From contig CAVTBY010000005.1 of assembly GCA_963733085.1 (NCBI GenBank), positions 300,150-364,149 on the forward strand: a DNA stretch of 64,000 bases, written 5' to 3'. Position numbers and translations under genes: made by a program. Below, piece after piece: positions 58,209 through 64,000 of the stretch. Origin of the DNA: Desertimonas sp963733085. Its GTDB lineage: Bacteria > Actinomycetota > Acidimicrobiia > Acidimicrobiales > Ilumatobacteraceae. The notes under the pieces are model-generated. The model worked only from the letters and a program-made list of their open reading frames with translations. It was not told the origin of the DNA and did no database searches. The first letter of the stretch is position 1, and each line of letters opens with the position of its first letter.

Positions 58209-58618
58209 CCCCGCCCGATGTTGGGGAATTGATGACATGAGGCGCCGCTACCCGGCCGTCGGGGTCAGGCCTACCGGAGGCGGACGATGTTGCCGGTGAC
58301 GAGTCGGGCGCACATGCGTGCCAGCCGATGACCCCGGCCACTCGGGACGTAGCTCTGGCCGATCGCCGGGACGCGGTCACGCATCGATGCCGTTACGGCG
58401 CGACCTCAAGGCTCTGGGCGCTCACGTTCGGCTCGTGTGTTATGGCGGTAGATCACCCCCTGTCTTGGTCGACGTGGTGGTCAGCCAGTCGAGGGTGTCG
58501 GTGTAGCCGGTTCGGATCGTGGCGGGTCGCTCCGACGGTGGCGTATCCAGGGCGCTGTGAGCAAGGTGCGCAACCACGGTCAAGAACCGGCAGGTGTGGC
58601 CTTCTAGCGTGGGCGTCG

Positions 58619-59518
58619 ATGCGTGACGACACTCGAGGGTTCTCCGAGACGGTCGTTAGAGGCGCGGTTGATGACATCGTGCGAGACTTGGACTCCGCCT
58701 TGGACCTCGGTGCGCTCGCCGCACGGGCGGCGACACCCCCCGTTCCACTTTCACCGCATCTTCCGCGGGATGGTCGACGAGACGCCGCTGGGGTTGAGTA
58801 GACGGCTTCGTCTCGAGCGGGCGGCGTACTGGTTGTCCAGCACCGACAAGTCGATTGCGACGATCGCATTCGATTCCGGGTTCGACACTCACGAGGCGTT
58901 CACGCGTGCCTTCCGAGCCGGCTACGCGATGGCGCCGTCGTCGTTCCGGCGGTGCCGCACGCTGCGCATCGAGCTCGCGGCACGGTGCGGCGTCCACTAT
59001 CGAGTTGGCGGGACGACACCGTTCACCCCAGTTGACAGAGGAGTACGAGATGAACGTCGAAATCGTGGAGCTGGGCGAACGAACAGTCGCCACCGTCGCC
59101 CACGTCGGCCCCTACAACCAAATCGGCGGGGCCTTCAGACGCCTCGGCGCGATCGCCGGAGCTGCCGGACTGTTCGATCAACCCGGACCGCCGGAGATGG
59201 TTGCCGTCTATCACGATGATCCCGACGTGACGCCGCCCGAAGCGCTGCGCGCCGACGCTGGCGTCGTTGTCTCGCAGGGGCGAGCGCTGCCTGACGGTCT
59301 CGCCGAACTCCGTCTGCCCGCAGGGCAATATGCCGGCACCACCCACGTCGGGCCCTACGAGCTCCTGGGCGGCGTGTGGTCGCGGTTCCTGGGCGGATGG
59401 TTGCCGTCGAGCGGGCACCGCATCGGCTCAGGCGGCACGTTCGAGATCTATCGCAACGACCCCTCCAACACGCCTTCCCGAAGCGCTGATCACCGACCTC
59501 CACATCGCCATTGAATGA
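58619..59518 (+). pseudogene. AraC-family regulator with GyrI-like effector domain, three frameshifts
   Basis: ATG 58619: DIVRDLDSALDLGALAARAA; one extra C in the CCCCCC run near 58740, then FHFHRIFRGMVDETPLGLSR, RLRLERAAYWLSSTDKSIAT, IAFDSGFDTHEAFTRAFRAG (two HTHs of AraC). A second shift near 59000-59048 leads to MNVEIVELGERTVATVAHVG, PYNQIGGAFRRLGAIAGAAG (GyrI/SOUL-like effector domain), and a third near 59480 gives the true end LPEALITDLHIAIE. Each shift is by one surplus base; repaired length is about 298, normal for Rob-like proteins. Confidence 0.75.
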
Positions 59519-59630
59519 CGGCCCGTCGGCGTCATCGCCCGTTGATGCCGACTTTGCCGCCGACCGCACCGACCGCGCGCTCCCAGTCCGACTTCGCTCG
59601 CGGTGACCCGGCCGCGCTGAACTAGTCGAT

Positions 59631-59710
59631 GGTTGCATGCGCAACTACATGCCGAGATGGGCGGCTCGCGACGCCTCGCTCGGCGTCGTTCGGGCGCGTC
59701 CTTCGGCACT
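59631..59710. repeat. Dispersed intergenic repeat, copy A
   Basis: GGTTGCATGCGCAACTACAT, then GCCGAGATGGGCGGCTCG and CTCGGCGTCGTTCGGGCGCG. GTTGC-ATGC-GCAAC is a perfect palindrome. The 59519-60146 interval shows no gene otherwise. Confidence 0.5.
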
Positions 59711-60146
59711 CATGGGAGCCCGGCCGAGAGTCGTTCGCGGGTGCGTCGGCTCGATTAGACGTTGGACCAGGTCGATGTGTAGTTGCCGAAAGCAGGCCTC
59801 GGCGCGCTGTCGTCGACCCGCGCACCTTGGCGACGGCGTCGAGAGCGGCACGGTGGGTCTTGCGCAGTTGCTTGGTGTCGACCGGCGCGAGCAGCACTTT
59901 GTTCAAGCGGCGATTTCCAAGGCAACGTTGCGTTCGGCGCCAAAGGAACCTTCTCGGACCTCACCGACTTCAGCGCAACGTGCAGTTCCAACGACGGCGT
60001 CTGCGATCGCTCTTTCCGAGAGCGCCGACGGCGATGACCACGACGGATTCGCACGGCCGCGGCCGGCCCGAAGTCGCCGGATTGCTGCTTTCCTTCGCTG
60101 CCGTTGAGTGGAAGTGTTGGGTGCGTGCATGGGGAAGCTGGGGGTC

Positions 60147-60385
60147 GGAGCTGCGGCCGACGTTCGACGGCGCGCCCGAGCCGCCTGACGGGGCACGGCC
60201 TCGCTATCCCGAAGCATTGTTCGACACGGACGGCCGCCACTCCGAGATGTGTGCTGGCGATCACGTGTTGGTGATCGGCCCAACGACGGGCATCGCGACG
60301 GAGCCGATGGTCGCACGTGGATTGATGGTGACGAGCGTCAAGCTCGGTGAGGCCCGCGTCGCCGTCGCCCGATCGTCGCCGTCGC
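60147..60385 (+). pseudogene. Decayed SAM methyltransferase fragment
   Basis: The frame ARPRYPEALFDTDGRHSEMC, then AGDHVLVIGPTTGIATEPMV, ARGLMVTSVKLGEARVAVA follows a class I methyltransferase closely (normally RPGYPEALF... GDRVLEIGPGTGIATEPLARRG... VTAVELGEALAAVA). Key residues are altered: the SAM loop reads VIGPTTG instead of EIGPGTG and the acidic end of strand 2 is VKLG instead of VELG. It stops about 80 codons in, just before the ftsI fragment. Confidence 0.55.
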
Positions 60386-60443
60386 GCGCATTCGCCATCG
60401 TTGCGCTCGATCGCGCCTGCAGCGTGCGGGCAACCACTGACCG

Positions 60444-61165
60444 ACGAGTGTCAACCAAGGAAACCATCGCGTCGTGCGCGCCACGGTCCGCGACGGCGTC
60501 CGGGCCGCGGTCGAGCCGGTCGAGGTGGCGCGGCCGATCACCGCGCGCACCGCTGCCGAGTTGACCTCGATCATGGAGGACGTCATCGCCCGCGGCACCG
60601 GCCGGCAGGCCCAGATCCCCGGATTCACCGTGGCCGGCAAGACCGGCACGGCGCAGAAGTGGTCGCCGGCCGCTATTCGCAAAGCGATACAACGTCTCGT
60701 TCGTCGGCTTCGCGCCGTCACGTAAGCCGGTCATCACGGTCATCGTCGTCGTCGACACGCCGCGCGCCGGCTTCTATTACGGCGGCAGCGTCTCCGGGCC
60801 GATCTTCAAACGGATCACCGAAGCGTCGTTGCGGCATCTGGGCGTCGCCCCCAACGTGTTCCCGGCGCCGCCGGTGCTCGTCGACCGCAAGGCGCAACTG
60901 GCGGGCCCAGTCGGGGCCGACCGTGATCACCGTGGCCGCCGTCGACGACAGCCAGAGCATGCCCGACCTGCGCGGCCTCAGCGCCCGCGAGGCCCTGCGC
61001 CGGCTCGCCGGCCGGCGTATCGCGGCGCGAATCCACGGCGCCGGACTGGTCGTGGCGCAGTCGCCCGAGCCGGGCGCACCGCTCGACCTCGGCGCGTCGT
61101 GCACGCTGACCCTCGACCGCAATCCCCGCCGCCTGGCCCAGGCGCTCGTCGCGGAGGTGCCGTGA
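60444..61165 (+). pseudogene. ftsI: 3' part of ftsI (penicillin-binding protein with PASTA domain), several frameshifts
   Basis: From about 60444 the frames read HRVVRATVRDGVRAAVEPVE, AELTSIMEDVIARGTGRQAQ, IPGFTVAGKTGTAQKWSP (KTG active-site motif), then after a shift VSFVGFAPSRKPVITVIVVV, DTPRAGFYYGGSVSGPIFKR, and a third frame MPDLRGLSAREALRRLAGRR, the PASTA domain, ending in TGA 61163-61165. The N-terminal dimerisation domain and the SxxK serine region are missing: the fragment starts inside the transpeptidase domain. Its stop overlaps the murE GTG, as in normal division clusters. Confidence 0.8.
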
Positions 61166-62670
61166 CGACCGAGACGGCAATCGCCGTGCTCGGCGATTCG
61201 GTGATGCACACGCCGCCGCTGGCGAACGCTCCGGCGATCACCGCAGTGGAGTACGACTCGCGGCGGGTGCGGCCGGGCGCGGCGTTCGTCGCCGTACGTG
61301 GCGAGAAGGCCGACGGCGTCGACTTCGTGCCGCAGGCGCTCGCCGCCGGCGCCGTCCTCGTCGTCTCGGAGCAGCCCGCCCCGGCCGACGCGACCGGGCC
61401 ATGGATCCAGGTGCGTGACGGCCGGCTGGCGCTGGCGCTGGCTCGGCGCCGAGGTCGCCGGGCACCCCAGTCGCGAGATCCCGGTCGTCGGGGTCACCGG
61501 GACCAATGGCAAGACGACGACCGCTTATCTGCTCGCGGCGGTGCTCGACGTGCCGCCGGCCGCTGGTCCGGGCGGTGCTCGGATCACCGTGCTATTCAAG
61601 GTCGGCGCGTCGGATCGCGAGGCGCCACGGACGACACCGGAGGCGCACACGCTGCAGTCGCTGCTGCCGAGATGCTCGCCCGGGGCGACGCACGTTGCGC
61701 GATGGAGGTGTCGTCGCATGCGTTGTCGCTCAGACCGGGCGACGGCATCCGGTTCGCTGCCGCCGTCTTTACGAACCTGACCCGCGATCACCTCGACTTC
61801 CACGCGGACATGGAGGCTTACTTCGCCGCGAAGCGCCGGTTGCTTCGAGATTGCTTCCGGCGAAGCGCCCGCGGCGATCAACGTGACGACCCGCGCGGCC
61901 AGTCGATTGTCGACCTGGTCGAACGGCCGGTGACCTACGCGGTGACGAAGGCGGCCGATGTCAGCCCCGAGCACCTGAGCTGACGCTTGAGGGGGTTGAA
62001 TTCGAGAGCGCGGACGCCAGGCGGGCATCGTTCACGTGCAGTCTGCGCTGGTCGGCCGCCCGAATGTCTACAACATCCTGGCGGCGATCAGCGCGACGGT
62101 CCGGATGGGCGTTCCGATTGCCGCCGTTCGAGCGTGGCCTCGCGGCGCTCCGGGCGTCCCCGGCCGATTCGAGCGCGCATCCTCATCGGACGACGACATC
62201 GGCGTCATCGTCGATTACGCCCATACCGACGACGCTCTGCGCAACCTGCTCGAGACGGCGCGGCCCCTCGCCCGCGGCCGCCTGATTACGGTGTTCGGCG
62301 CCGGTGGTGGAATCGCGATCGGACGAAGCGGCCGCTCATGGGAATGGTCGCCGCCCGCCTCAGCGACGTCGTGGTCCTCACCTCCGACAATCCGCGCGGC
62401 GAGGACCCGCAGCGCATCATCGACGAATCAATCGGGGTTCGCCGCCGGGAAGACGCCGCAGTCGGGGCGTGTCCCGTCGTGAGTCGGTCGTCGACCGGCT
62501 GAGGCCATCGTTCACGCGGTCGCCCACCCGTCCCGGCGACGTCGTGCTCGTCGCCGGCAAGGGTCACGAGAAGTATCGGAGCATCGGCGGCCGCGGGTTG
62601 CCGTTCGACGATGTCGACGTGGCGCGCGGCCGCGCTGGAAGCGCCGCCGCGCAGGACAGGGTTGGGCTGA
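61162..62670 (+). pseudogene. murE: murE (UDP-MurNAc-tripeptide ligase), many frameshifts
   Basis: GTG 61162. Pieces in changing frames, in order: AITAVEYDSRRVRPGAAFVA (N-domain), PVVGVTGTNGKTTTAYLLAA (P-loop), CAMEVSSHALSLRPGDGIRF, FTNLTRDHLDFHADMEAYFA, then SALVGRPNVYNILAAISATV, IGVIVDYAHTDDALRNLLET, VVLTSDNPRGEDPQRIIDE (the DNPR motif of meso-diaminopimelate-adding MurE) and VLVAGKGHEKYR. All expected blocks are present at roughly normal spacing, so only small indels separate them. As it stands it cannot be translated. Confidence 0.85.
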
Positions 62671-62671
62671 C

Positions 62672-64000
62672 GTGCAGCTCCGAGTCACCGCGCGCGGTGG
62701 GTGGCCGACGCGGTCGGCGGCAGTCCAGTCGGCCGCCCGACGGCTCGGCACCGTCGCCATCGACTCGCGCATACTCCAGCCCGGCGAGCTGTCTACGCCA
62801 CTCTACGCAGCGCTCGACGGGCATGCGTTCGTACCGACGCGATCGCGAAAGGCGCGGCCGGTGTCGTCGTCAGCGACCGGTAGGTGCCGCCAGGCAGCGG
62901 CGATCCGGCGCGTCGTCGAGTGCGACGACACGATACGCGCCCTGCAGGCATCGCGCGGGCGGTCCGCAGCGCGCGGCGCCCGGGTCGTCGCCATTACCGG
63001 CAGTGCTGGCAAGACGACGACGAAGGAAGTGATCGCGGACGTGCTGTCGCGCCGGTTTCGGGTCGTGAGGAACCACGGCAATCTGAACAACCACCTCGGC
63101 CTGCCGCTCTCGCTGGTGCAGCTGCGCAGCGGCCCCACGTCGCCGTCATGGAGCTCGGCATGAACCACGCCGGCGAGATCCGCGACCCTGGTCGCATCGC
63201 CGGCCCGACGTGCGCGTCTGGACGAATGTCGGCGATGCCCACATCGGCTTTTTCGGGACCCCGGACGCCATCGCCGACGCCAAGGCCGAAATTCTGAAAG
63301 GCGCGAAGCCCGAGCGACGTACTGGTCTGCAACGCCGACGACCCCGGTGATGACGCGGGCGCGACGTTTCGCGGCCGCGTCGTGACCTTCGGCACGTCGG
63401 AGCACGCGACAGTGCGGGCGCATGACGTCAGCGAACTGGGCGTCCAGGCAGCCGGGCGCGCGTAGTCACGCCAGCAGGAGAACGGGTGATCACGACTCCG
63501 CTTCTCGGCCGCGGGAATCTTGACAACGTGCTCGCCGCCGTCGCCGTCGGTCTCGAGTTCGGGTTGCCGCTCGACGACATCGCCGAGGGAGTCGCGCGCC
63601 TGCAGCCGGCCGAATCGGCGTGGGGTCGTACACCGGCTGCGGGGCGGCATCGTGCTCATCGACGACTCCTACAACTCGAGCCCGGAGGCGCTGCGGCGGG
63701 CGCTCGAAGTGCTCGCGCGCGAGTCACCCGGCCGGCCGCGTCGCGGTGGTCGGTGAGATGCTCGAGCTGGGCGACCGGTCCGTCGCGCTCCATGAGGAAT
63801 CGGGTCGGCGCGCAGCCACCGCCGGCCTGCGGCTGCTCGTCGCCATCGGGGGGGAACCGGCGCGTCGCCTCGCTGAGGCCGCGATTGCCGCCGGCATGCC
63901 GGCGACGGCCGTCACCCACGTCGGCACCAGCGCCGAGGCGTCGACCCTGGTCGCCAACCTCGCGACCTTCGGCGACCTCGTGCTCGTCAAGGGCTCGCGC
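62672..64000 (+). pseudogene. murF: murF (UDP-MurNAc-pentapeptide synthase), many frameshifts, partial
   Basis: GTG 62672, 1 bp after murE. Blocks in shifting frames: RRLGTVAIDSRILQPGEL, GAAGVVVSDR, GARVVAITGSAGKTTTKEVI (P-loop), VRNHGNLNNHLGLPLSLVQL, VAVMELGMNHAGEIR, AKAEILKG, VLVCNADDPGDDAGATFRGR, GRGNLDNVLAAVAVGLEFGL, then VLIDDSYNSSPEALRRALEV and VGEMLELGDRSVALHEE up to the window edge. It adds D-Ala-D-Ala to the precursor. Continues past the window. Confidence 0.85.

Noticed and set aside
46610..59710. Dispersed repeats as integron attC sites
   Set aside because: The RYYYAAC/GTTRRRY core sites are not present, no integrase is in the window, and flanking genes are in both orientations. 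The repeat is reported as real but not as attC.

Overview
The window looks like chromosomal DNA of a high-GC actinobacterium. It is GC-rich, with many GTG starts and strong GGAGG-type ribosome binding sites. It carries PIN-domain toxins, an ECF41 sigma factor, LacI-regulated sugar uptake genes and many one- or two-gene transcription units of the kind common in soil and freshwater Actinomycetota. An Acidimicrobiia-like host is my guess from overall character; no rRNA, tRNA or ribosomal protein gene is present to settle it.

Layout. 0-8 kb: an Ig-fold-like protein cut by the window edge, an APH-type kinase, a hemolysin III membrane protein, a large KatE-type catalase, a ParDE toxin-antitoxin pair, a DUF899 thioredoxin-like protein and a VOC protein. 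8-19 kb: a broken NTF2-like gene, a truncated CPBP protease, a small membrane protein coupled to a GT4 glycosyltransferase, a PRC-barrel protein, a three-gene small-protein operon, a VapBC module with its operator, a frameshifted hydrolase-adenylate cyclase fusion, a second VOC protein, a MerR/CxCC-membrane-protein pair and an ArsR/CDF metal efflux operon. 18-25 kb: a methyltransferase, a TetR/hydrolase divergent pair, another hydrolase and a HD-GYP/LuxR regulator (frameshifted).

24.5-33.6 kb is the most coherent block. A LacI repressor, a perfect 14-bp operator, a GH42 beta-galactosidase, a sugar-binding protein, an intergenic hairpin and two permeases read in one direction. They are followed by a stretch with two paralogous 46-47-residue exported Gly/Tyr peptides, the stump of another permease, and a GH130 glycoside phosphorylase. 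33.8-45.5 kb holds single stress and housekeeping genes, a GH46 chitosanase, a secreted calcium-repeat protein, an orphan VapC, a DapA-family aldolase, an epimerase-ECF41 sigma pair preceded by a site that fits the ECF41 promoter, and a MerR-alcohol dehydrogenase-cupin operon. 45.5-60 kb is a run of single genes separated by a dispersed intergenic repeat, with many single-base frameshifts and an IS3-type remnant.

From about 60.45 kb to the end the sequence changes character. It encodes the 3' part of a PASTA-containing FtsI, then MurE and MurF in the usual order, but the reading frame breaks roughly every 100-250 bases. It directly abuts a decayed methyltransferase fragment. I read this end as either a chimeric or low-quality contig end or a foreign decayed fragment. 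The rise in frameshifts towards the end of the window favours sequence error for many of the broken genes.
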